A stretch of 64,000 bases of DNA from Norana najaformis (GCA_964023275.1 OZ029913.1:48425976-48489975), one strand, 5' to 3'. Positions 11,262 to 19,937 are shown, counted from the stretch's first letter. Numbers and translations are program-made. The notes: generated from the sequence alone by a model not told the origin.

Positions 11262-11660
11262 CTTTCTAACAAGAACAAGGAAGAAGAAGAAGAAGAAAAA
11301 GAAGAACTGAATTCCTTTAGATTTAAATTTGTGTCAATTTTACTGGTTTGAAGCGATTGCCACTTCGTTTGTTTAGTCTCTGCCTGTGCAACTCTTATAC
11401 TCACACACACACACATGCACGCAAACGCGCAGACATGCTCAGGCAAACACGCATGCAGACAGACAAACATACAGCTGTATTCCATAAAGACTAATACTCA
11501 TACAAGCAAATAGGCAAACACACACACACTGACATACAGACAAACGCACACACAAACAGATAAACACACGCAGGTATACATACATACAGGTTACACCCAT
11601 ACAAACAAACAGGCAAACACTCACATACGCACACGCACACATTCAGGCAAACAAGCAATC
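11262..11660. repeat. Low-complexity DNA: GAA run and CA-rich microsatellite
   Basis: A GAA/AAG run lies at about 11270-11305. From about 11397 to 11660 the plus strand is dominated by interrupted CACA, CATACA and CAAACA repeats. Cys-rich open frames on the minus strand here are repeat artefacts. Confidence 0.85.
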
Positions 11661-11673
11661 AGAATGTGAGAAT

Positions 11674-11958
11674 ATGAGGCGTCAAACGACGTTGTATTCT
11701 ACAAGAAAGGGCGTGTGCTTTATCAAAACTAGGTGGGCAATCTTTGTCAGTCAACTTGACGATATAAATAGATGTGTAGAGCAGCTCAAAGCGGATCAAC
11801 CTGTCGATTATTTCCAACACATTGGAGGAAGTTATTACGTTTCGATTTCAAAGGGAGTAAAATGCGTCAATATTCGTCGTTACTTTTTACCGTTGCATGG
11901 TGAAAAAGAGCGTCTAACTTGTAGCTGTATTGTAGCTTGGGCGAATGAGAGACACTAA
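11674..11958 (+). CDS. PC4-like ssDNA-binding domain ORF (decayed Polinton B)
   Basis: 95 residues. Residues ~49-68 read IGGSYYVSISKGVKCVNIRR, the beta-strand pattern of PC4/Sub1 domains (G-Y-V.. then NIR-Y). The N-terminal half (TRKGV...W..F...LDDIN) resembles the end of a preceding PC4 repeat, so this may be the middle of a two-domain protein. PC4-like domains bind single-stranded DNA and act in transcription or replication. It is the outermost recognisable piece on the left side of the old Polinton into which the intact element inserted. It is on the opposite strand to the protease and capsid relics. Family assignment is moderately sure; link to the Polinton is inferred. Confidence 0.5.
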   Translation: MRRQTTLYSTRKGVCFIKTRWAIFVSQLDDINRCVEQLKADQPVDYFQHIGGSYYVSISKGVKCVNIRRYFLPLHGEKERLTCSCIVAWANERH

Positions 11959-12193
11959 CTTCCAAGAGGCGCGAGTTACACGATAAAGTATCGAAGCTTT
12001 AAAACGCCGTACCTTGCTGTGTTAGCGAGGACCATGGGAATCAGATGGGATATTTTAGTTGTCGGGAATGCAATCCTTTTGGACTGGACCTCGCTAACGC
12101 GCTAACTGGACATCATATTTTCTTAAAAGTAACAAGACAAGAAACGTTGATGATTTAATAAAGTTTATTAAATCGAAACACGTCTTTTTATTT
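11959..12193. other. Non-coding gap
   Basis: Short stretch between the PC4-like ORF and the protease relic. Nothing recognised. Confidence 0.4.
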
Positions 12194-12590
12194 CTAAAGT
12201 TTGCATACATATTTATGAAGCAGGTAATCGTTTAATCCAGTGTGCATGGTTAAAAGACTGACATTTTTATTTCTAGCTCTATGTAAGCAGTAGAATATGC
12301 AATAATGTCCACAAAAACGACTTTTAGCACTTTGCAGTTGTCTCTCGTAAAAAATCAACTTGAAGTAATGTCTGTTTATGAAGGATGTAAACACTTTCTG
12401 TGGCGATCTTCCAAAAGAGTAAAAATATTCGCCATAGGAGGAATTGTCAATGTATAAGACAATCCAGTGCTGTCCGGGTTTGTCGTGTGGATCCGTTTTG
12501 CACACAAATAGCAGAGGTCTCTACGTTTAACACGACAGGTAGACGATCGCAGGCAAATACTCCAGCTAACATAGGTGAGCAATTTGAATC
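12194..12590 (-). pseudogene. Adenain-like maturation cysteine protease of Polinton B
   Basis: The frame 12194-12505 keeps the adenovirus-protease-like catalytic set: His in GQHWIVLYI (residue 13), the acidic-aromatic GEYFYSFG segment, Gln 58, and the nucleophile Cys in FCGHYCIFYCL (residue 65). The Gln-to-Cys spacing of 7 is that of adenain. The N-terminal part (MLAGVFACDRLP-type segment near 12545-12585) lies in another frame, so the gene is broken. In Polintons this enzyme processes capsid precursors. It is clearly divergent from the protease of the intact element at 23796-24229. Confidence 0.8.
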
Positions 12591-12634
12591 CCTTTGTAGA
12601 ATGTAGGCCTATTCAATTTTTACTCCATTAATTT

Positions 12635-13961
12635 TCAGTTCTTGTAGTCGAAAATTACGTTTCTCGAGCGATCAATTTCCAAAATATTTTCAAACTCGGC
12701 AAATGCTATGACGTTAATTGTGTTAGGAAGTGCTTGAGCAAATTTCATATCTAAACGGATATTACCCTGTTTCACCAGATTAAAATGATCACTTTCGGCT
12801 AGGTCTATTGTCCTAGGTCTGTTGTCAAGTCGAATGCGTAAAGAGCATATCCTCCGGCAGTCTTCTCTGGTTATATGGTTTTTTCGTCTCTCATCCACTT
12901 TCCGGCTCCCATAAATGACGGTGCATACCCATCGATAAATTGGTTATTGACAAAATTGATTTCCAACGGTTTCACCGACTGCTGTTGTCTGTTAACTGAG
13001 ATAGATGCATATGTTTAAAGTTGAACGGATTCTTTGTATAGCTTCAATTAAACGCGTCGTTGTCTACACAACCTATTACGATTCTTGTAGGTATCTGTCC
13101 AGAGAAAAGAGATTTTCTTGTATGGCATCTGGATTGCCTCTCGGTATCATAGGTCTAAGTGTTTTACAGAATCGAATCGGAAATTTTGCGTTTCCCAATT
13201 CGAGTGCCTTCGCATGTGTACGAAACAAGGAAGGACTTAGCTTAACTTTTCTTACTTATAACTTGTAATCTAAAATTCGAACTTTTTATGCAGCACTCGA
13301 TACAGACGACATCAAGCAAAAAGTGTCTTGATTTCTAACGAGACGCACCCTGATATTAACGCCATTAAGCAGAAATCAATATAGAAAGAGTATCGCTGTG
13401 AATACATCCTATCATGTCGACAACACACCCTTCACCAGCCAAAGCGCAGCGTTTCTGAAATCCTTTTTCGGCATGGGCGTCGTGAGGATTGGCGTCTTCA
13501 AATTGATCTGCTATATCCTTGTGATACAAAGCCGTCGACAATTGCGACGTTTTGGCGGTATTGCCGTAACTGATAACGGTTTCCAGGTTACTGCGATATG
13601 CATGCGTGTTGTGTGACGCTGTGACAAGGGTATCGTTTAACGTGATGTCGTGACTTCTGAGAACAGACTGTGTAAAAATATTTATATCGGACCAACCAGG
13701 TCACCACCGTCTGTTGGCTCGTTGTTTGCTCTTATAATTTGTGCCCTAACGTGGACCTATAGTTGGGTGTTTGCTAAATCAAGATAGTCTGGTCCGGCTC
13801 CGGTAATGTTAAATTGTATAGGCGTTCCTTGCGATATTGTAGGCTATAGGATTATATTCTACATATGTACCCATCTCTGTGCAGGTCTGCGGTGGAAGCA
13901 CGATAAATAGATCCAATTCGCTCATTGTACACTCGCAAGACTGAGGATGAACAAATGCCAT
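12635..13961 (-). pseudogene. Major capsid protein (double jelly-roll) of Polinton B
   Basis: Begins at the ATG at 13961 with MAFVHPQSCECTMSELDLF and ends in the 12635-12898 frame, which carries ALPNTINVIAFAEFENILEI and DRSRNVIFDY. These start and end signatures are those of the classical metazoan Polinton capsid protein (the C. elegans F54H12.2-like family). The middle is traceable in changing frames (LDLANTQL near 13780, SVLRSHDITLNDTL near 13640, SALYHKDIADQFEDA near 13510). Several frameshifts and stops show it is dead. It belongs to a lineage different from the capsid protein at 20443-21744. Confidence 0.85.
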
Positions 13962-13984
13962 CGTTAAACTGTGCCGAATATGTC

Positions 13985-14081
13985 GGATTTTGTTCTTTCC
14001 TTGATTGTCTTTATCGTCTTTTGCTTCCTCTACTTGCTGTTACCGCTTTGCATATTGAAATCGTTTGACGAAGCAAAAGCT
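13985..14081 (-). pseudogene. 3' part of Polinton B pX-like gene, cut off by the Polinton A insertion
   Basis: On the minus strand, immediately upstream of the capsid start, a lysine-rich tail ends TKSDIFGTV-stop about 15 bases before the capsid ATG. The 5' part of the same gene lies across the inserted element at 29108-29305. A small basic pX-like protein directly upstream of the capsid gene is also the arrangement in the intact element (19940-20416 before 20443). Internal stops are present. Confidence 0.6.
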
Positions 14082-14087
14082 TTTATA
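14082..14087. repeat. Target-site duplication TTTATA, left copy
   Basis: TTTATA directly abuts the left inverted repeat and is matched by TTTATA at 29107-29112 outside the right one. Six-base duplications are the Polinton norm. Confidence 0.95.
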
Positions 14088-14174
14088 AGTAGTAGAGAAA
14101 CCCGGGTTCTGGGACAACAACCAATATCCTGGGTTAAATTTCAACCTATAGGTTCCTCACCAAAATAATCACGT

Positions 14175-14206
14175 GATGACGTCATCGAAACTACCGGAAA
14201 TTCCCA
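14175..14206 (+). promoter_or_regulatory. CRE / GAAACT / kappa-B-like composite module, left TIR copy 1
   Basis: In order: TGACGTCA (14177-14184) inside the longer palindrome GATGACGTCATC, then GAAACTA (14187-14193), then CCGGAAATTCCC (14194-14205). These match consensus sites for CREB/ATF-AP1, an IRF-type half-site, and a Rel/NF-kappa-B site. Recognition is by sequence only. Confidence 0.5.
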
Positions 14207-14295
14207 ATTTTCGCGCACGCTCGTCAATTCCAAATATGAACCAATACTCTAGGTTCAACCCGAACCTATAGGTTCCTAATTAAAAATAAAAACAT

Positions 14296-14327
14296 GATGA
14301 CGTCATCGAAACTATGGGAAATTCCCA
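14296..14327 (+). promoter_or_regulatory. CRE / GAAACT / kappa-B-like composite module, left TIR copy 2
   Basis: Same order and spacing as copy 1: TGACGTCA (14298-14305), GAAACTA (14308-14314), and the perfect palindrome GGGAAATTCCC (14316-14326). Only two of 34 core positions differ from copy 1, while flanking bases in the tandem duplication have diverged much more. Confidence 0.5.
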
Positions 14328-14450
14328 AATCTAAAAATAGATCGCGCACGCAACCATATTATAGGTTCATCGAAACTATCGGCTCTATCCCGCCTTCGTT
14401 AACGTTTGAGAATTTTTGTGCATGGGTATCTTTAAAAAATATACTTTTGT

Positions 14451-15962
14451 TTATAATGCTAATAGGTCCTCGTTGTTAATCCAAGAATTAAACGATTCTG
14501 GGTAACCATACCATTTTACGAGAGACTTATTTCCACGTCTTTTAATTATCTTTTCGATTCTATAAATTTCTTGGTTAGTTTTTTGTAGTTCTTGTTCGTA
14601 AAATGTACCTTTTATTTCTTCGTTGTTATAATCGGTTATTTTATATGTTGGAGGATCCGTGTATTGTACTCCCGATATAGTAAATACTTCTTCGGTCCAT
14701 CTAGGTGTAAACCCTTTTTCAAATGTTTTCTTCTTTTTCGTAATTCTTACTTTATCACCAATCGTGAGTCTTGGAGACGCACGCTCGTTAAAAGCGGCTG
14801 GGTATAAATTTAACCATACTTTACTTTTGTTTGCTTTTTCACTAGCTTCTATCGGAGTCATTTTTATAGAACTATGCTTAGTGTTATTATAGCGATCTAC
14901 CATATCGTTTAAAACATCGATATATTTTGTGGTAGAATTAGCAGAAAAATACTTGTACATCTTTTCCTTCATTGTTCTATTCCATCGTTCGATAACGCAA
15001 GATTTTTCTTCATTTTCGGTTGAATACGGGTTGATACCTAAATTTCTCACGTGTTTATTATAGAATTCCGTTCCTTTATCGACCCAAAGTTTATTGGGTT
15101 TCCTACCACTACTTTTAAATATTTTCTCGAAAGCAGTTGCTACGGATTCTCCCCTCTTATTTTTTAATGGAACGATCCAGCCGTATTTAGAAAAAATATC
15201 GATAACGCTTAATAGATAAAATATACCATCGTTGTCTTTCGCGTATGCCTGCATATCGATTAAATCGGCTGCCCAGATTTCATCGATATCTCTAACGTAA
15301 ACTCTTCTTTTTCGAAAATGTTTTATTACGGGTTTATGTAGTTCTTCTGCGAGTTCGTCAGTCCATTTTACAACGTCTTCTTTATCTTCGACGTTTTTTT
15401 TTAATAGTCGTTCGAAGTTTTTTGAAGTCGACGATGGGACCCCGAGACCAAAATTCACTTTTGCATTGAGTATAGGTTTTATAAAGGCTCTCTCCAAACG
15501 CTCTCTAATAGTAGGATTCGTTATACCGCTTATTTCGTTTATCATAATTTTATCAGCAACGTTTCTATTTCCGGTATCTGGATACGCGGCGTAAGCTAAA
15601 TCGTGACGATACGCCGCCTTATCGACTCTGTCAATAGATTTGGAATCTTCCTTGGGAGTACTATCGGGGTTCAATCTTAAATCTAATCTCGTACCAGGGC
15701 CTGCAAAATTCATTCCTGGAAGATGCATTTCACCCGGATATCTAGCCCATGGTAGTTTAATTTTACTAGTAATTGCGTTCAAATAGTTGAACATATCACC
15801 ACCGGTAGCGAGAGCTTTTCCTTTTTCGTTCATTTTTACAAACTGCGTTTTAGTAGTACCGCAGTCGGCACACACGCCTCTAAGCATAGGTCTTCCGTTT
15901 TTGCTAACGACATTCCGAGCATCTTTAGTTTCAGTACGTTTTTTACATTTTACGCAATACAT
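14451..15962 (-). CDS. Polinton integrase fused to zinc-ribbon and phospholipase-A2-like domains
   Basis: 503 residues, intact. (1) A C4 zinc ribbon at 3-34 (C3, C6, C31, C34; DUF5679-like). (2) A parvovirus-VP1-type phospholipase A2-like domain at ~80-145, with the GPGT calcium-loop motif (88-91), the His-Asp pair H120-D121 in HDLAYA, and D137. (3) A retroviral-type integrase core at ~225-370 with D233, D295 and E325. (4) A C-terminal chromodomain at ~466-500 (YRIEKII...VKWYGYPESFNSW). It would cut and join the element ends into chromosomal DNA; the chromodomain may guide target choice. The phospholipase-like part suggests a virion or membrane role. It reads towards the left end and shares a 66-bp divergent intergenic region with the ATPase. 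Confidence 0.95.
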   Translation of the reverse strand: MYCVKCKKRTETKDARNVVSKNGRPMLRGVCADCGTTKTQFVKMNEKGKALATGGDMFNYLNAITSKIKLPWARYPGEMHLPGMNFAGPGTRLDLRLNPDSTPKEDSKSIDRVDKAAYRHDLAYAAYPDTGNRNVADKIMINEISGITNPTIRERLERAFIKPILNAKVNFGLGVPSSTSKNFERLLKKNVEDKEDVVKWTDELAEELHKPVIKHFRKRRVYVRDIDEIWAADLIDMQAYAKDNDGIFYLLSVIDIFSKYGWIVPLKNKRGESVATAFEKIFKSSGRKPNKLWVDKGTEFYNKHVRNLGINPYSTENEEKSCVIERWNRTMKEKMYKYFSANSTTKYIDVLNDMVDRYNNTKHSSIKMTPIEASEKANKSKVWLNLYPAAFNERASPRLTIGDKVRITKKKKTFEKGFTPRWTEEVFTISGVQYTDPPTYKITDYNNEEIKGTFYEQELQKTNQEIYRIEKIIKRRGNKSLVKWYGYPESFNSWINNEDLLAL

Positions 15963-16028
15963 AATAACTCTTTTATTTTAATACAAAAAGTTTTATTTTA
16001 ATACAAAAAGTTTTATATTAAAAAAACG
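15963..16028. promoter_or_regulatory. Divergent intergenic region with triple repeat (integrase/ATPase)
   Basis: 66 bases separate the two start codons. TTTTATTTTAATACAAAAAG occurs twice in tandem, followed by a third degenerate copy (TTTTATATTAAAAAAACG) that runs up to the ATPase ATG. Such a short repeated AT-rich spacer is probably a bidirectional promoter; start sites are not determined. Confidence 0.6.
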
Positions 16029-16834
16029 ATGGAAGTAAAAGATTTATCGTGGAATGACTCGCTATCGAAAAGATCCAATAATCCTCTATTACCGAAGAGT
16101 ATAAGAGGGGTGATTGTTGGAAAGTCGGGATGTGGTAAGACGACTCTGCTACTGAATTTACTTTAAGACCGGGGTGGTTGGGCTATGACAACGTGCAACT
16201 ATTCGGTAAATCTCTGTTTCAACCAGAGTATAAAATTCTTAAGAAAGCATTCGAAGAAAAATTACCGAAAGAAGCGATCCTCAATTTATTCGGTTTAAAA
16301 GATGAGATTATGAAACTTAACGTATGACCAGCATTAGTCGTTGAGGAAACCGCTAAAATGACGGGTGAGAAATCCAACATCTGCTGCAAGTTCTTTGAAA
16401 CCGCGAATGACGTACCGGACCCGAGAGACTTAAGCAGGGAGAAGAAAAACCTGATGATTTTCGATGATTTACAGTTAGAAAAACAAAACAAATGCGAAAC
16501 GTATTACATCAGAGGAAGACATAGTAATGTAGATTGTTTTTACCTCGCGCAAAATTACTTCAAATTACCTAGACAAACTATCAGGGAGAATGCAAACTTT
16601 ATTTGTTTATTTCCTCAAGATATGAAAAATATTAATCATATCTATAACGATCATGTGAGTACGGACATGGTGGATAAAGAGGAATTTCGTAGTCTATGCG
16701 AGACGGCTTGGGAACAACCGCATGGATTTGTTGTTATAGATTTAAGCAGCAAAAAGGATAATGGCAAATATCGATCGGGGTTAGACACATTTTATATCCC
16801 TATGCAGCTCGAAATTGCGAATGACGATATTTAA
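16029..16834 (+). pseudogene. FtsK/HerA-type packaging ATPase, interrupted
   Basis: The N-terminal frame starts at 16029 and carries the Walker A motif GKSGCGKTT (residues 31-39). A frame change in a short T run leads to a stop at 16164-16166. The reading continues in the next frame (RPGWLGYDN near 16167-16193), meets a TGA at 16325-16327, then stays open to 16834. That last part holds Walker B (NLMIFDDLQ) and a DCFYLAQNYF segment typical of the polintovirus A32-like ATPases. The protein would pump element DNA into capsids. About 268 codons if both breaks are ignored, which is the family length. One frameshift and one nonsense codon break it as read. Confidence 0.85.
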
Positions 16835-16856
16835 AAATTCCTTAGTTAATAAAAAG

Positions 16857-17650
16857 ATGGAGTCGCATACGGAAAAGATGATAAATGCTATGGAAAAGAC
16901 TGCGCGCAACACAGAACCTAAAGCGTCATTTTACATTTTGTTGAACAAGAAGAGCACCAGAATTAGAGTAAACTTTGCCCCGGTAATCGAGTTGGATAGA
17001 AACAAGACGTATGAAATGGCTTTAGTCGGTCTCGAAACGTATAACTCGATCCCGAATATTAGCCCTATGAATAACAACTTTAGATATTCTCCCGATGGTG
17101 GTACGACGTGGCATGATATAGTAATACCGGAAGGTAGTTACGAAATCACGGATATGAACGAATACGTACAGAGAAAAATCATGAAAGAGAACGGTCATTC
17201 CGATCCAGAAGGTGAGACGTCTTTTATATCTCTCGAACCGAACAACAACACATTAAAGGCAGTTTTAAATATCACTGCTAATTTTAAGGTTGATTTTACA
17301 CCCGAAAACTCTATTGGTGCTACTCTAGGGTTCAATAGCCGAGTATATTCATCCGGGTATAATGAATCGGAAAATTTAGTAGATATAATTAACGTGAGTA
17401 GTTTGAGAGTGACGAGCGATTAATCGGGGGTTCGCACTCTAATGGGACAGCGACAAACGTGATATATTCTTTTTTCCCGAGTGTAGGGCCAGGATATAAG
17501 ATTATCGAAGCGCCTAAGAATTTAATATATCTTCCTCTTACGACGACTACGATTACATCGATGGAAACGAAGCTTACGGACCAAAAAGGAAAATTACTTA
17601 ATCTTAGAGGAGAAGAATTATCGATAAAGTTTCATGTAAGAGAGGCGTAA
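16857..17650 (+). pseudogene. Minor capsid protein (penton-like, single jelly-roll), one frameshift
   Basis: The ATG at 16857, 20 bases after the ATPase stop and preceded by TTAATAAAAAG, is the likely start; the frame is also open a little upstream. The first frame (to 17423) has the beta-rich pattern of polintovirus penton proteins (SFYILLNKKSTRIRVNF, YEMALVGLETYNSIPN, GSYEITDMNEYV). A one-base loss in a T run near 17420 shifts the frame. The C-terminal part (17459-17650) carries SFFPSVGPGYKIIE and a final LTDQKGKLLNLRGEELSIKF strand. It would form the capsid vertices together with the major capsid protein at 20443. Confidence 0.8.
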
Positions 17651-17697
17651 AAATCGGGGAAAAAATACGTTAAAAGTTTTTTTTAGTTATATGTAAA

Positions 17698-18295
17698 ATG
17701 AGTCGATACACGAATGTAAAAGTTAACGTTCCAGAAGGGCAGATAGACAAAATTAAACGAGCAATTCAAGCGGGAACTGGAGTAAATATCAGACTGTCTT
17801 TCGACGATCTATCCGGGGAACACGAGTTGGCTTACGCAAGCCCAAATTAACAGGATGACTAAAGCGTACCAAGACGGAAAGGGAACAACGATCAAGATGA
17901 GTAAAACACAATTGGAGCATAATTCGAAAATTAAAGGTGGTTTTATAGGCGCAATTCTACCATTTCTAGCTACGGCGGGTAAATTTCTCCTATCTACCGT
18001 AGCACCTAGTCTGTTTCAAGGTGCTTTAAGCGGGTTAGGATCTGCGGCTACTACGAAAATAATCGATAAGATTAGCGGATCGGGAGTATTGTACGTTAAA
18101 AAAGGAGATAAAGCTTTTAAAGTGGAACCAAGAGGTAATGGTTTATATCTCACGCCTTGGAATAAAGGAAATTCGGTAACGGGGAACGGTTTGTATATGA
18201 AAACGCCGGGATCGGGGTATGTGGATGGGCGTGGGTTATTACTCGGACCTAATTCACCGTTTCGAAATATACCGATCCTCGGAATGATTTTGTAG
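17698..18295 (+). pseudogene. Glycine-rich hydrophobic minor virion-type protein, frameshifted
   Basis: A short frame from the ATG at 17698 (MSRYTNVKVNVPEGQIDKIK) ends at 17850. The next frame (17855-18295, open upstream too) continues with QINRMTKAYQDG, an amphipathic/hydrophobic GGFIGAILPFLATAGKFLL segment, and a Gly-rich tail (GNGLYL, GLLLGPNSPF). I read this as one ~200-residue gene with a frame change near 17830. The membrane-active look of the central segment recalls adenovirus pVI-like or other capsid-internal lytic proteins, but that is inference. It lies between the penton-like and helical-protein genes. Confidence 0.65.
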
Positions 18296-18396
18296 AATAT
18301 TTTAGAAATTATAATCGTGTAAACCACGAGATAGAATCTTCACCTCTACGTGAGCAGGAGTTACCAACAACTACCCTAGAAGATGGAACAGCGCAA

Positions 18397-18957
18397 ATGT
18401 TTCGGCTTCGAGAAATTAGCGAAATACGAAAAGAAATCGAACAAGAACGTGGGAAAAGAGATAAGTTAAGTAAAAAGTACCATAGAAGTGCAGAAATAAT
18501 CTCAACATTAGATATCTTGTTAAAAGTTGTCACGATGGGAGCGGGAGCAACGGGAATCTCTCTCTTAGCTACCGTAGTCGCGGTACCCACATCTATCGCT
18601 TTGGTAGGAGCGGCGATAGGATTAGGAACGATAAGTTTCATCGGCAGTTTCGTTAATAAAAAACTCTCGTTGAAAGCGGAGAAGCACGAAAAAATTAAAA
18701 CGTTAGGGGAAGCAAAACTCAACACGATAAACGACTATGTCTCGAAAGCTCTTATAGACGATAACATTTCGGGTGAAGAATTCTCGTTAATACTAAGCGA
18801 GAAGAAGAAATTTAACGATATGAAAGAAGAAATTCAAAAGAAAAGTAAAGCCACAATAGAGGAAGAGACCAAAAAATCCTTAATCGATCGAGGAAGAGAA
18901 GGCGCGATACAATCTTTCAGAAATATGTTCGCGAAAAACCCAGATGTAAAAACGTAA
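18397..18957 (+). CDS. Helical protein with central hydrophobic hairpin (paralogue of 2120-2698)
   Basis: 186 residues, intact. An N-terminal charged helix (EIRKEIEQERGKRDKLSKKY) is followed by a hydrophobic Gly/Ala/Val stretch at ~48-90 able to span a membrane. A helical C-terminal half contains KLNTINDYVSKALIDD and DRGREGAIQ. The frame is open upstream to 18280, but the paralogue in the decayed Polinton starts at the equivalent Met-(x)-Phe-Arg-Leu, so I place the start at 18397. Function unknown. Conservation between two distinct Polintons argues for a real structural or membrane role. Confidence 0.8.
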   Translation: MFRLREISEIRKEIEQERGKRDKLSKKYHRSAEIISTLDILLKVVTMGAGATGISLLATVVAVPTSIALVGAAIGLGTISFIGSFVNKKLSLKAEKHEKIKTLGEAKLNTINDYVSKALIDDNISGEEFSLILSEKKKFNDMKEEIQKKSKATIEEETKKSLIDRGREGAIQSFRNMFAKNPDVKT

Positions 18958-18998
18958 AACACAAAAACGTGAAACACGTTTAAAAACATTATACTACT

Positions 18999-19937
18999 AT
19001 GTTAAAAAACATGTCGTTTCTAAAAATTTCCGATCCCGTAAAAAGAGACTTTATCGTTGATGAGTTTCTTAAAACGAAGAAAAGGATTCAACGAGACTTT
19101 TTATCAGAAAAATTAGGTGATATAAGCCTACAGCGAGATTTAACGAAGTTGTACAAACCGATCGTCGACTCGCAATCGGCAGTTTCGAAAGAACAAAACG
19201 CTTTGTTAACGGATATAAAAGAAAGCGCCTTATCAACAACCAACGCGTTAAAAGCGCTTCCCGCATCTATTTCGTCGTTAAAAGCCGTTCAATTTCCACA
19301 ATACCCTTCCATAGAGGCGTATACGGACCCAGTCGAGGATATGAGAACCTTAGAACTAGGAGTTATGGCGACTAAGTACTTAAAACAATACGCGTCGAGT
19401 AAAAAGGTTGCGGACACGACGTTCGGAATAAAATATAAAGATGGACAATTCTATATAAGCGGCAGCCCGATTACGATAGAAGGAGACGATATAACGGTTG
19501 GAGATACGACGTACGTCGGAACTATGGGACTTTGGGAATTATTGACGATGGCTAAACCGAACGAAACGATATACAATGATAACGATCTCCAAACATATGC
19601 CGAGATTCTGGATAAAACGAATGCTATGAGACAAGCGAACAATCCAGAAAAACCTAAATCGTCTAGAAGCAAAAAATACAAGGAAATTATAAAACCGATA
19701 TGGAACGCGAAGGTTAGAAAAGGAAAATCAACGATGGGTAAAGGAGTGGGGATGCAGCACGTAATTACCATTCCAGAAAATCCTAATGACTTGGTGGAAG
19801 ATCTAATATTACGAATGGATAGCTTCAAAGCGGGTAACACGGGTATAAGAAACGAGATCGTTGCGATATGCGACGCGTTACTGAGACGAGGAGCGATTGA
19901 TAAACAACAATATAAAAAACTAATGTTACTAATATAA
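18999..19937 (+). CDS. DUF8207-like Polinton protein
   Basis: 312 residues, intact. The N-terminal third is a charged coiled-coil-like helix (FLKISDPVKRDFIVDEFLKTKKRI...). The central domain has the run FGIKYKDGQFYISGSPITIE...VGDTTYVGTMGLWELL (~140-180), followed by YNDNDLQTYAEIL and SSRSKKYKEIIKPIW. This matches my memory of the DUF8207 family found with Polinton-type elements in invertebrates. No enzymatic motif is visible. It sits between the helical gene and the pX-like gene, three genes ahead of the major capsid gene, so a virion component is likely. Start: ATG 18999 after an AT-rich spacer; M at 19011 is an alternative. Confidence 0.75.
   Translation: MLKNMSFLKISDPVKRDFIVDEFLKTKKRIQRDFLSEKLGDISLQRDLTKLYKPIVDSQSAVSKEQNALLTDIKESALSTTNALKALPASISSLKAVQFPQYPSIEAYTDPVEDMRTLELGVMATKYLKQYASSKKVADTTFGIKYKDGQFYISGSPITIEGDDITVGDTTYVGTMGLWELLTMAKPNETIYNDNDLQTYAEILDKTNAMRQANNPEKPKSSRSKKYKEIIKPIWNAKVRKGKSTMGKGVGMQHVITIPENPNDLVEDLILRMDSFKAGNTGIRNEIVAICDALLRRGAIDKQQYKKLMLLI

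Larger units (their letters stand above)
14088..14415 (+). repeat. Left terminal inverted repeat of Polinton A
   Basis: 328 bp starting AGTAGTAGAGAAACCCGGGT. Against the right repeat I count three substitutions and one single-base indel. It contains a diverged ~120-bp internal tandem duplication (unit starts near 14121 and 14241), each unit holding the palindrome AACCTATAGGTT (14143-14154, 14263-14274). A partial third unit lies near 14358-14380. Confidence 0.95.

Noticed and set aside
11216-11642. Cys/Val-rich minus-strand open frames
   Set aside because: Translations of a CA-rich microsatellite.
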